A stretch of DNA of 64,000 bases from Rhodoplanes sp963724735 (GTDB lineage Bacteria; Pseudomonadota; Alphaproteobacteria; Rhizobiales; Xanthobacteraceae): assembly GCA_963724735.1 (NCBI GenBank), contig CAVRVX010000001.1:84788-148787 (forward strand), read 5' to 3'. The notes beneath the pieces are model-generated. The model was not told the origin of the DNA, did no database searches, and saw nothing but the letters and a program-made list of their open reading frames with translations. This document shows, one piece after another, positions 27,168 to 35,529 of this stretch; position 1 is the stretch's first letter; the number at the start of each line of letters is the position of its first letter. The position numbers were made by a program, and so were the translations under genes.

Positions 27168-28110
27168 TCAGAAATATCCCTCCGCCTTCTTCGCCTCGAT
27201 GGAATCGGCGCGATCGCCGTCGATGAGCCGGCCGGCCCGCTCGGAGCTACGCGAGCAGCGCAGCTCGGCAAGGATGGCGTCGAGGGTCGCCGCCGTCGAG
27301 GGAATCGCCGCGGTCAGGGGATAGCAGCCGAGCGTGCGGAATCGCACCGACAGGATTTCCGGGCCTTCTCCCGCAGCAAGCGACAAGCGTTCATCGTCCA
27401 CCATGATCAGGCCCTCGTTGCGGCGCACGACCGGCCTTGGCCGCGCAAAATAGAGCGACACCACGGGAATCGCTTCGGCGCGGACATATTCCCAGACATC
27501 GAGCTCGGTCCAGTTCGAGAGCGGAAAGACGCGCATCGTTTCGCCGCCGGAAAGACGGGTATTGGCTAGGCCCCAAGGCTCGGGCCGCTGTGTTTTCGGG
27601 TCCCAGCGGTGTTCGCGCGAGCGCACGGAAAAAATGCGCTCCTTGGCGCGGCTCTTTTCCTCGTCCCGCCGCGCGCCGCCGATCGCCGCATCGGCCGCAA
27701 GCTTTGCGATGACTTGGCGCAGCGCCTCGGTCTTCATCACGTGCGTATAGAGCGTGGCGCTGTGCGTGATCGGATTGATGCCGGCCGCGAGTTCCTTCCG
27801 GGTTCGTATGCACGACGAGGTCGAAGTCCAATTCCCTCGCTTGCCGATCGCGAAAAGCGATCATCTCGCGAAACTTCCAGGTCGTGTCGACATGCACGAC
27901 AGGAAACGGAATGCGCCCCGGATAGAAAGCTTTGCGCGCAAGATGCAGCAGGACCGACAAATCCTTGCCGACTGAATAAAGCAAGATCGGCCGCGCGAAC
28001 TCGGCCTCCGTCTCGCGCAGGATATGAATGGCCTCGGCTTCGAGCGCGCGCAGCCGCGCCGTCAGCGGAACGCGGGCAAACGCATGGGTCTGCGAAGTAA
28101 TGTCGTTCAT
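27168..28110 (-). pseudogene. cysD: Sulfate adenylyltransferase small subunit CysD, frameshifted
   Basis: The N-terminal part (from 28110) reads through VHVDTTWKFREM and VVHTNPEG, then loses frame at about 27792. In the next frame the rest of CysD continues (RIFSVRSREHRWDPK, FPLSNWTELDVWEY, GCYPLTAAI) to the typical ending EGYF. The rc sequence GGAACTC at the break suggests one extra base at 27792/27793. In addition the PP-loop reads GKDLS, where a serine normally follows the aspartate, a second lesion that would weaken ATP binding. CysD is the ATP sulfurylase catalytic subunit paired with CysNC. Either sequencing error or true inactivation is possible; a second copy elsewhere would settle the latter. 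Confidence 0.85.
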
Positions 28111-28194
28111 CGCCTGAGTATTCGTATTGTCTCAATCCGCAACGGTCGGGAGCAAGGGTTATCGGGCGCCGCCATAAGTCTAATGGTGCTCAAC

Positions 28195-29160
28195 CTAATG
28201 GCGCGTGCGGCCGCCCTTATCCTGCCGCCGCGCCTCGATTTTATCCCAGATCATCGCGGCGATGTCAGGGCCGCCGAAATTCTTGATGGCGCGGATTCCC
28301 GTAGGCGAGGTGACATTGATCTCGGTGAGAAACCCATCGATCACGTCGATGCCGACGAACAACAGCCCGCGTTCGCGCAGGGGCTCGGCGAGCTTCTGGC
28401 AGATTTCGCGTTCGCGCCAGGTCAGCTCGGTCTGCTCGGCGACGCCGCCGCGCACCATGTTGGAGCGCAAATCGTCCGGCTGCGGCACACGGTTGATCGC
28501 TCCGGCGAACTCGCCATCCACCAAAATGATGCGCTTGTCGCCGAATCGCACGGCCGGCAGGAATTTCTGCACCACCCAAGGCTCGCGAAACGTATTGGCG
28601 AACAAGTCGTAGAGCGAGCCGAAGTTGAGGTCCTGGGAGCTGAGCCGGAAGACGGCATCGCCGCCCTTGCCGTATAGCGGCTTCATCACGATGTCGCCGT
28701 GCTCGGCGCGGAACGCCTTGATCTCGGCGAGGTCGCGGCTGACGAGCGTCGGCGGCATCAGCTCGGGAAACAACGTGACGAACACCTTCTCCGGGGCGTT
28801 GCGCACATGGGCGGGATCGTTGACGACAAGCGTCTTGGGGTGCACCCGCTCGAGCATATGCGTCGCCGAGATATAGGCGAGATCGAACGGCGGATCCTGA
28901 CGCATCAGGATGACATCGAAATTCGCCAATTCCACCCGCTTTTCTTCGCCCAAGGTAAAATGGTCGCCCAACTCGTCGCGCACCGCGAGCGACTGTACGG
29001 TCGCAAACAGCGTCCCGTCGCGCAACGCCATCCGGTCCGGCGTGTAATAGGCGAGCCGGTGGCCGCGCGCCTGCGCTTCGAGCATAAGGGCGAACGTCGA
29101 ATCGCCGCGGATATTGATCCGCTCGATCGGGTCCATTTGGACGGCGACGAGTAGCGACAT
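28195..29160 (-). CDS. gshB: Glutathione synthetase
   Basis: 321 residues starting MSLLVAVQMDPIERINI. ATP-grasp features are clear: MRQDPPFDLAYISATH, NDPAHVRNAPEK, GDIVMKPLYGKGGDAVFR, and the C-terminal FVGIDVIDGFLTEINVTSPTG. Length matches bacterial GshB (about 315). It ligates glycine to gamma-glutamylcysteine in the cytoplasm. In alphaproteobacteria it commonly lies beside yraN and rsmI, as here, although about 870 bases separate them in this genome. Confidence 0.95.
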   Translation of the reverse strand: MSLLVAVQMDPIERINIRGDSTFALMLEAQARGHRLAYYTPDRMALRDGTLFATVQSLAVRDELGDHFTLGEEKRVELANFDVILMRQDPPFDLAYISATHMLERVHPKTLVVNDPAHVRNAPEKVFVTLFPELMPPTLVSRDLAEIKAFRAEHGDIVMKPLYGKGGDAVFRLSSQDLNFGSLYDLFANTFREPWVVQKFLPAVRFGDKRIILVDGEFAGAINRVPQPDDLRSNMVRGGVAEQTELTWREREICQKLAEPLRERGLLFVGIDVIDGFLTEINVTSPTGIRAIKNFGGPDIAAMIWDKIEARRQDKGGRTRH

Positions 29161-29536
29161 GAGAATCCGTGTGAGGTGGAGCGGTCCGGGCGCGCCCGGC
29201 GTAGCATTTCACGCGCTGCGTTGGAAGGCGGCGGGGAGCGTGCTGCCGCCCCCGGACATGCGCAACCGCGGGATGGGCTGCGGCCTACGCTGGTCGTCGA
29301 CGGCGTTCCGGATGCAGGAGGGTTACGGATTGATCAGAACGCAGAGCAGCCTCGGCGGCGAGGGGGGCCTCGCAATCATCTCAAACAGCTCTTTCGCTGC
29401 ACTGCACAAGCAAATCAGGTTGCATTCCGAGATTGAGCCACATCAATGTCTCTTCAGCGAAAAGCGAAAACGATTTGTTTCAAGCGGGCCATTGAAGCCC
29501 GCTAACAAGAGCGAGGGCGGGGACCAGGAGCGATAA
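29161..29536. other. Intergenic region with a leader hairpin
   Basis: 376 bases upstream of the small plus-strand frame at 29537. AGCGGGC (29483-29489) and GCCCGCT (29497-29503) form a seven-base-pair hairpin with a seven-base loop, 34 bases before the ATG. It may be a leader structure or a weak terminator. Nothing else was recognised. Confidence 0.4.
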
Positions 29537-29743
29537 ATGAGCAACTCAACGAAAATCGTGTACGAACATCTCAAGGACTATCCGACGTCCACTGAGGGCT
29601 TCAACGATATAAGTGCTCCGGCGCTGGCTGCGGCGCTGTATTGCGAGCACCTGCCGGCGCCGAGCGACGAGTATTCCACCGGCCGCGGCCGCGAATCCCT
29701 TCGAGCCGACCGACACGTCGAATCCGAACGCCGCGCCGGTTAG
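29537..29743 (+). CDS. Small hypothetical protein, possibly frameshifted
   Basis: 68 residues beginning MSNSTKIVYEHLKDY, with AGGAG at a good distance from the ATG. The first 45 residues look like a real protein; after PSDEYSTG the sequence turns arginine-rich, while another frame nearby reads NPFEPTDTSNPNAAPV, more protein-like. A frameshift around 29680 is possible. No family recognised. Confidence 0.35.
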   Translation: MSNSTKIVYEHLKDYPTSTEGFNDISAPALAAALYCEHLPAPSDEYSTGRGRESLRADRHVESERRAG

Positions 29744-30034
29744 AGCGTGCTCGGATCCGCCGGCTTCCGCTGGCGTCGTCAACTATCCCTCTGATTGCTG
29801 CGACCGCGATCGCACGCGCGCGCCGCTAAACCAACAAACGGCAAGATGTTGGGCGGTGCACAATTCCCGTAGCGGCCGCGACGTGAAACGACGTAGTTTT
29901 TCGGCTGCGGCCGGTTTGGCACGTTCCGTGCATGAAAATACGGGCCCTCTTGGGCGTTTCCTCCCTGACTTGCCCCGCCACCCCAGGGCGGCGGGGCCCT
30001 TCGTCGGGAAGCGCGCAACGTACGTAGGCTGAAC
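29744..30034. other. Intergenic region with GC-rich hairpin
   Basis: Contains a strong inverted repeat, GCCCCGCC (29972-29979) with GGCGGGGC (29990-29997), 38 bases beyond the yraN stop on the minus strand. It lacks a T run. It could stop transcription of yraN. No gene is supported here. Confidence 0.4.
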
Positions 30035-30454
30035 CTATCCGCCTCGCCGCGTTGCGTCGAATGCGCCCGCCAAGTGACGCGGGATTTTTCCGGGCACGAT
30101 CAGAACGGCGTCGAAGCGGAGCGGGCTTTCAACCGCGGAAGGGTTCGCTGCGAGCCAATACTGGGCGGCGTCAATGATGCGCGACTGCTGACGGGCGGTC
30201 AGTGCTTCCGCGGCGGCGTCAAAGCTTTCGCGGGCCTTGACCTCGACGAACACGATTGTGCCGCGGCGAGACGCCACGATGTCGATTTCGCCGACCGGCG
30301 TTTTGAAGCGGCGCGCGAGAATGCGATAGCCCTTGGCGAGGAGAAAGGCTGCCGCGCGACTTTCCGCCGACAGGCCGAAGCGCAGCGCCGCCAGCCGCTT
30401 CGGCTGCGCTTGTCTGCCGGGAGATGATGGAAATGGGCGATCAGGCCTGCTCAT
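30035..30454 (-). CDS. yraN: YraN-family (UPF0102) endonuclease-like protein
   Basis: 139 residues from an ATG at 30454, which overlaps the end of rsmI by 14 bases. The UPF0102 core is intact: AAAFLLAKGYRILARRFKTPVGEIDIVA, then IVFVEVKAR, the restriction-endonuclease-like E-x-K and GEID motifs. Function is not established in general. The rsmI-yraN pairing is conserved in many proteobacteria. Confidence 0.9.
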   Translation of the reverse strand: MSRPDRPFPSSPGRQAQPKRLAALRFGLSAESRAAAFLLAKGYRILARRFKTPVGEIDIVASRRGTIVFVEVKARESFDAAAEALTARQQSRIIDAAQYWLAANPSAVESPLRFDAVLIVPGKIPRHLAGAFDATRRGG

Positions 30455-31388
30455 CGCCGCCTTCCCTGGAGAGGGCAAGCGCCCGCTGATAAACGAGCCG
30501 ACGCGGCAGCCCGGTCGCCGACGTCACGCTCTGCACGGCATCTTTGAGCGAGGTGGCGATAAGCATATCGCGCAAGAGCTCGTCGACGCGTTCTTCCGTG
30601 ATCTTTTCCGGTTCATCGGGCGGCGCGACGACGATGACGAACTCGCCGCGCCTCTCGCCACCTTCCGCATACGCGGAGGCGAGGCGTGCGAGATCGCTGC
30701 GGCGAACCTCTTCATGCAGCTTGGTCAGTTCGCGGCAGACGGCGGCCTCGCGTGGCCCGAGGCCGTCCGCGAGATCGGCAAGCGCTGCGGATAAGCGCGG
30801 CCCCGTCTCGAACAGGACGAGCGTGCCCGGGATGGCGGCAAGTTGGGCGATGCGCGCTCGGCGCGCAGCCTCTCGCGCCGGCAAAAAGCCTTCGAAGAAG
30901 AACCGATCGGTCGGCAGGCCTGCGACCGCGAGCGCGGCGAGCACAGCCGACGGCCCGGGAATCGTGGTCACGCGGTGGCCGGCTGCCTGCGCTTCACGCA
31001 CCAGCCGGTAGCCGGGATCGGAGACGAGCGGCGTGCCGGCATCGGAAACGAGCACAATGGCGCGTCCGGCCTGTAATTCGTTGAGCAGCCGTGGCCGCAT
31101 GAGGGCGGCATTATGCTCATGGTAGGAGAGGAGGCGGCGCGCAATCGCGTAGCGGGCGAGAAGCTTGCGCGTCACGCGCGTGTCCTCACAGGCGATCAGG
31201 TCGGCGGCCGCAAGCGTCTCGAGCGCGCGCAAGGAAATGTCGCCGAGGTGACCGATCGGAGTTGCGACGATATACAGTCCGGGCGCGAGCGTGGGGCAGG
31301 CCCGGTCCGCGCCGAACAGGGTGTAGGTTCGTCTGCCCGCGTCCCCTTGATCGCGCGCTTTTTCGGCTATGGGTTGCGGCGTGCTCAT
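30441..31388 (-). CDS. rsmI: 16S rRNA (cytidine(1402)-2'-O)-methyltransferase
   Basis: 315 residues. The N-terminus of the tetrapyrrole-methylase fold reads GLYIVATPIGHLGDISLRA, followed by CEDTRVTRKLL, VSDAGTPLVSDPGYRLV, TIPGPSAVLAAL and FFFEGFLP. This is the diagnostic pattern of RsmI, which adds a ribose methyl group at C1402 in the ribosomal decoding centre using SAM. It is divergent from the LpoA-like gene and overlaps yraN. Confidence 0.95.
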   Translation of the reverse strand: MSTPQPIAEKARDQGDAGRRTYTLFGADRACPTLAPGLYIVATPIGHLGDISLRALETLAAADLIACEDTRVTRKLLARYAIARRLLSYHEHNAALMRPRLLNELQAGRAIVLVSDAGTPLVSDPGYRLVREAQAAGHRVTTIPGPSAVLAALAVAGLPTDRFFFEGFLPAREAARRARIAQLAAIPGTLVLFETGPRLSAALADLADGLGPREAAVCRELTKLHEEVRRSDLARLASAYAEGGERRGEFVIVVAPPDEPEKITEERVDELLRDMLIATSLKDAVQSVTSATGLPRRLVYQRALALSREGGDEQA

Positions 31389-31472
31389 CGGCTTAAGTCT
31401 AGCGCAGGCTTAAGGCTTGATTAAAATGGCAAATGGGCGCGGAGCGCGATTGAGCGCCAAGGGTTGTCGAGG

Positions 31473-32708
31473 ATGACCGCCAACGCAGACGACAGAAAAG
31501 GCGCCGGCCGGACGCGCCGCGCCGTGGTGAGCGCTCTCGGCGCGGGCGCTGCGGCGCTTGCGGCCGGTTGCTCCGGGCTCGGCAATCTGGGCAATTCGCT
31601 GCCCGGCAATTCCAAGCTGCAGCCGGAGCCGGATGCCACGCCGACCGCGGCGTTGCCTCCGGCCAGCGGTTCCGAACCCGATTCGAAGAAGACCAAGATC
31701 GGCCTCATCCTTCCGCTGTCCGCGAGCGGCAATGCGGGCGCGGCCGCCCAATCCATGCGCAACGCCGCGGAAATGGCGCTTGCCGATTTCAACAATCCCG
31801 ACGTGGAGCTGATCGTCAAGGATGACGGCGGCACGGCGCAGGGCGCGCAGGCGGCGGTCCGCCAGGCGATCGACGAAGGCGTGAAGGTCATTCTGGGTCC
31901 GCTGTTCGCCCATGCCGTGACCGCGAGCGCGCCGGTTGCGCGCGGCTCCCGCATTCCGATCGTCGCCTTCTCGACCAACTCCAATGTCGCGACCCGCGGC
32001 GTCTTTCTTTTGAGTTTTTTGCCGGAATCGGACGTCGAAGGCATCGTCGATTACGCGATCGCCCAGGGCAAGCGTTCGTTCGTGGCGCTCGTGCCGGACA
32101 ATGCTTACGGCAGCGTGGTGGAGGCCGCGTTCAAGCAGGCTGTCCCCGCCAAGGGCGGGCGTGTGATCGCGCTGGAGCGCTACAAGCCGGACGACGCCGG
32201 TATGCAGGGTCCGGTGCGAGAGATCGCGCAGGCCGCCGCGCGCGCCGACGCCTTGTTCATCCCGGACTCAGGCGATGCAGTTCCTCGCGTCGCCCGCGCG
32301 CTTGAGGCGGTCGGCGTGAGTCCGAAACGCCTGCAGGTGCTCGGCACCGGCCTGTGGGACGATCCGCGGGTCTTCTCCGACGCGTCGCTCGATGGCGGGT
32401 GGTTCGCCGCCCCCAATTCGAAGGGCTACAAAGCGTTCGCCACGCGCTATCGCACCAAGTTCGGGCAGGATCCGGTGCGGACCGCCACGCTTGCGTATGA
32501 CGCCGTCGCGCTCATCGCGGCGCTGGCCAAATCGCAACCGGGGCAGCCGATCACAAGTGAAGCGTTGACCAATCCGTCCGGTTTCTCCGGCATCGACGGC
32601 GTGTTTCGCTTCCGCTCCGACGGCACCATTCAGCGCGGCCTTGCCATCCACAAGGTCACGCCGTCCGGCAGCGAGGTGATCTCCGGCGCGCCGAAGAATT
32701 TCAGTTGA
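31473..32708 (+). CDS. LpoA/LppC-like penicillin-binding protein activator lipoprotein
   Basis: 411 residues. A twin-arginine-like start (RRAVVSALG) leads to a lipobox LAAGC at about residue 30, so it should be a lipoprotein. The rest is a periplasmic-binding-protein type I fold: KIGLILPLSASGNAG, NAAEMALADFNNPDVELIVKDDGGT, and GYKAFATRYRTKFGQDP. The family occurs next to rsmI across alphaproteobacteria and is usually annotated as penicillin-binding protein activator. ATG at 31473 preferred over the TTG at 31464. Confidence 0.8.
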   Translation: MTANADDRKGAGRTRRAVVSALGAGAAALAAGCSGLGNLGNSLPGNSKLQPEPDATPTAALPPASGSEPDSKKTKIGLILPLSASGNAGAAAQSMRNAAEMALADFNNPDVELIVKDDGGTAQGAQAAVRQAIDEGVKVILGPLFAHAVTASAPVARGSRIPIVAFSTNSNVATRGVFLLSFLPESDVEGIVDYAIAQGKRSFVALVPDNAYGSVVEAAFKQAVPAKGGRVIALERYKPDDAGMQGPVREIAQAAARADALFIPDSGDAVPRVARALEAVGVSPKRLQVLGTGLWDDPRVFSDASLDGGWFAAPNSKGYKAFATRYRTKFGQDPVRTATLAYDAVALIAALAKSQPGQPITSEALTNPSGFSGIDGVFRFRSDGTIQRGLAIHKVTPSGSEVISGAPKNFS

Positions 32709-32795
32709 CCGATGCCCGCGCCGTCCGTCGGCGTTCGCCGCCGCTTCGAGAGCCCGTTATGGAACGGCCGTCTGATTCGCCTCAGGACGTCCAGT

Positions 32796-33119
32796 TCACT
32801 TCGCCTCCGGCTTGTTCGTCGTCGCGTCGGGTTTGCCTGCGGATGGCTGGAGCTTGTCCACGCTGGCGCGCAGGTTCGCCAGCGCGGATTTGAGCGCGGC
32901 GATCTCGGCGTTCGCCGCATCGAGCCTCTGCTGCGCGGCCGCCGTATTCTTCGCGATGAGTTTCTGCAGGTATTCGACATTGCTCTGCAGGCAACCGGTC
33001 CGCCGGTCAATATTGTTCTCGCGCGTGCAGAGTTCGATCCCAGGCACGTCCTGAGCGGGGGTCGGCGTGTTGGCGCCCGCGATCAGAACAAGCGCGATGA
33101 GCAGTCCGAACCGCAGCAT
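32796..33119 (-). CDS. Small exported coiled-coil protein
   Basis: 107 residues from the ATG at 33119, with GGGAG nine bases upstream. A signal peptide ends near TPAQDVPG. The central part has two cysteines (ELCTRENN and TGCLQ) and then a heptad-like helix, AAAQQRLDAANAEIAALKS. A charged tail ends EAK. Unknown family; likely periplasmic. Confidence 0.6.
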   Translation of the reverse strand: MLRFGLLIALVLIAGANTPTPAQDVPGIELCTRENNIDRRTGCLQSNVEYLQKLIAKNTAAAQQRLDAANAEIAALKSALANLRASVDKLQPSAGKPDATTNKPEAK

Positions 33120-33360
33120 GTCGACACTCCCTGGCGTTTGCGCATTCCGGTCGCGGACCATAGTATGTGGGGCATCGACGGAGATCGATCGAGGTTCGGT
33201 CTCCGGGTCAGTTTTTTTTGCGCTTACGTGTCCGAGTGGCGCTGCCGCCGTGGTGCGCTCGCCAGCAAGCCGAACTCAGCGGCGATGACGGAATTGAGCC
33301 GGAAAGCCGCACAAGCGTGCAATTCTTTCCGAGTTGATTTGGGAATCGAGGAGCGATCGC

Positions 33361-34725
33361 ATGGAGTCACATCAAGGCGTGTCGGGGACGGCGGACCCGG
33401 CCGCATCGGCTACGGCAAGCGCAAGCCCGGTTGCTCTCCCGGCCGAGAGGCCGCTCCCCGGCTCCGAGCCAATTCTCAGCGCGCCGCGCCCGGATTGCCC
33501 ACGCGTCGCAATTATCGGCGCGGGCTTCGGCGGGCTCGCGACGGCCAAAGCGCTGGCGCGCACCCCGGTCGAGGTCGTCGTCGTCGATCAACACAACTAC
33601 CATTGTTTTCAGCCCCTCTTGTACCAGGTCGCCACTGCAGCGCTGTCGCCTGCCGATATCGCCTGGCCGGTCCGCTCTATTCTTCGCAACCAGCGCAATG
33701 CGCGGGTCGTGATGGCGCGGGTGATCGGCGTCGACAAGGAGCACAAACAGGTCATCACCGACATGGGGTCGTTCAACTATGATTTTCTCGTTCTCGCGAC
33801 GGGGGCGACGCATTCCTATTTCGGTCACGACGAATGGGAGAGCGCCGCGCCCGGCCTGAAGGAGATCCCCGACGCGACCGGGATCCGCACCCGTATCTTG
33901 CAGGCGTTCGAGCGCGCCGAACTGACCCGAGATGAGCAGGAGCGGCGTCGCCTGATGACGTTCGTGGTGGTCGGCGGTGGACCGACGGGCGTTGAGATGG
34001 CCGGGGCGATCGCGGAAGTCGCGCGCCAGACGCTGCGCAATGATTTCCGGCGCATCGACCCGCGCGTGGCCCGCATCGTGCTGATCGAAGCAGGGTCGCG
34101 TCTGCTCGCCACCTTCCCCGACAATTTGTCGCGCTATGCCGCAGCATCGCTGAGTTGGATGGGCGTCGAGGTGAAGACCAGCACGAGAGTGATGGGATGC
34201 GACGCGCGCGGCGTCAGCATCGGCGACGAGCGCATCGAGGCGGCGACCTTGATCTGGGCCGCCGGCGTGGTCGCCTCGCCGGCGGCGCGGTGGCTCGGCG
34301 CATCGCATGACCATAGCGGCCGCGTCCTGGTCAATCCCGATCTCTCGGTCGGCGACATTCCCAATACATACGCGATCGGCGATACCGCCGCGGTCAAGGA
34401 CTCGTCGGGTCATCCGGTTCCAGGCGTTGCACCCGCGGCCAAGCAGATGGGGAGCTATGTCGCCCGGCGGATCGCCGCGCAGCTCACCGGCGCGCCGCGG
34501 CCGCAGCCGTTCGTCTACCGGGATCTCGGCGAACTTGCCACCATCGGCCGCAAGTCGGCCATCGTTAAGCTCGGGCGCGTGGAACTCACCGGCCTCGTCG
34601 GATGGCTGTTCTGGAGCATCGTCCATATTTTCTTTCTGATCGGGGCGCGCGACCGGCTCGTGGTCGCGGTCAACTGGTTCTGGAATTACCTGACATTCCA
34701 GCGCGGGGCGCGGCTGATCACCTGA
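33361..34725 (+). CDS. Type II NADH dehydrogenase (NDH-2-like)
   Basis: 454 residues; GAGGAG lies upstream of the ATG. Two dinucleotide folds: VAIIGAGFGGLATAKAL for FAD and VVVGGGPTGVEMAGAIAE for NADH. NYHCFQPLLYQVATAALSP, ATGATHSYFGHDEW, NTYAIGDTAAV and PGVAPAAKQMG are family signatures. The C-terminus contains a membrane-associated helix (LVGWLFWSIVHIFFLIG). It feeds electrons from NADH to quinone without proton pumping. A 50-residue low-complexity N-terminal extension precedes the core. Confidence 0.9.
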   Translation: MESHQGVSGTADPAASATASASPVALPAERPLPGSEPILSAPRPDCPRVAIIGAGFGGLATAKALARTPVEVVVVDQHNYHCFQPLLYQVATAALSPADIAWPVRSILRNQRNARVVMARVIGVDKEHKQVITDMGSFNYDFLVLATGATHSYFGHDEWESAAPGLKEIPDATGIRTRILQAFERAELTRDEQERRRLMTFVVVGGGPTGVEMAGAIAEVARQTLRNDFRRIDPRVARIVLIEAGSRLLATFPDNLSRYAAASLSWMGVEVKTSTRVMGCDARGVSIGDERIEAATLIWAAGVVASPAARWLGASHDHSGRVLVNPDLSVGDIPNTYAIGDTAAVKDSSGHPVPGVAPAAKQMGSYVARRIAAQLTGAPRPQPFVYRDLGELATIGRKSAIVKLGRVELTGLVGWLFWSIVHIFFLIGARDRLVVAVNWFWNYLTFQRGARLIT

Positions 34726-34895
34726 GGGACATCCGCGAGGATGAGCCGCGCCGGCGCGAATTATCTTTGTGCGTCAAGGCAAAAGACGACCAGCCGGAGG
34801 CCCTATTGACGAAGCCGGCGGCCGGCGCTCTTTAGTCCGCAAGACCAGGCGGCGGGAGGACGAACGGTTGCCGTTCCGCCCCGACGGAGAACAGC

Positions 34896-35318
34896 GTGCA
34901 GGATATTCATGGACACGCTGGACCGGCGCGCGCCGGTTCGGACCGAAATTTCGGCGCGGTGTTTGTCGCCTTTTTTGTCGTGGTCGGGTTTTGGCCGCTG
35001 CTGTCAGGCGGATCGCCGCGGCTGTGGGCGTTGCTGGCGGCGCTTGCATTCCTGGTGCCGACCCTGATTGCACCATGGGTGCTGCATCCGCTCAACATTC
35101 TGTGGTTCAAGTTCGGCATGTTGCTTCATGCCGTCGTGAGCCCGGTGGCGATGGGCTTGATCTTCCTCCTGACTATAGTACCGATGGCGGTGCTGATGCG
35201 TCTCTTTGGCAAGAATACGCTCGATATCGACCCGCATAGCCGGGGCCAGCGTGAGAGCTTTTGGATATCGCGAGACCAGCGCACAATCGACGCAGAGTTG
35301 ATGCGGAACCAGTTCTGA
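34896..35318 (+). CDS. SxtJ-family membrane protein
   Basis: 140 residues with three predicted membrane segments: NFGAVFVAFFVVVGFWPLL, LWALLAALAFLVPTLIA and VVSPVAMGLIFLLTIVPMAV. The core LNILWFKFGMLLHAVVSP and the ending ESFWISRDQ are typical of SxtJ. These proteins occur with a short DUF5989 protein and a carbamoyltransferase in many bacteria, as they do here. Role unknown; likely a membrane partner of the carbamoyltransferase. Confidence 0.85.
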   Translation: MQDIHGHAGPARAGSDRNFGAVFVAFFVVVGFWPLLSGGSPRLWALLAALAFLVPTLIAPWVLHPLNILWFKFGMLLHAVVSPVAMGLIFLLTIVPMAVLMRLFGKNTLDIDPHSRGQRESFWISRDQRTIDAELMRNQF

Positions 35319-35337
35319 TGGCGGAGCAGAAGAGCGG

Positions 35338-35487
35338 ATGTCTATTTTTTACGAATTATGGAACTTCTTGCGCGCGCGAAAGAAGTTCTGGCTCACGCCG
35401 ATTATTCTCATCTTGTTGTTATTCGGCGGGCTGGTGGTGCTGTCGTCGGGGTCGGCGGTGGCTCCGTTCATCTACACGCTGTTCTAA
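35338..35487 (+). CDS. DUF5989 small membrane protein
   Basis: 49 residues starting MSIFYELWNFLRARKKFW, then one membrane segment (LTPIILILLLFGGLVVLSSG) and the ending AVAPFIYTLF. This is the small protein that accompanies SxtJ and the carbamoyltransferase. It begins 19 bases after the SxtJ stop. Very short, but the sequence and position are characteristic. Confidence 0.85.
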   Translation: MSIFYELWNFLRARKKFWLTPIILILLLFGGLVVLSSGSAVAPFIYTLF

Positions 35488-35529
35488 TGCAAGCGGTCGC
35501 ACCCGGCTGATGCGGAGGAAGCAGGCCGC

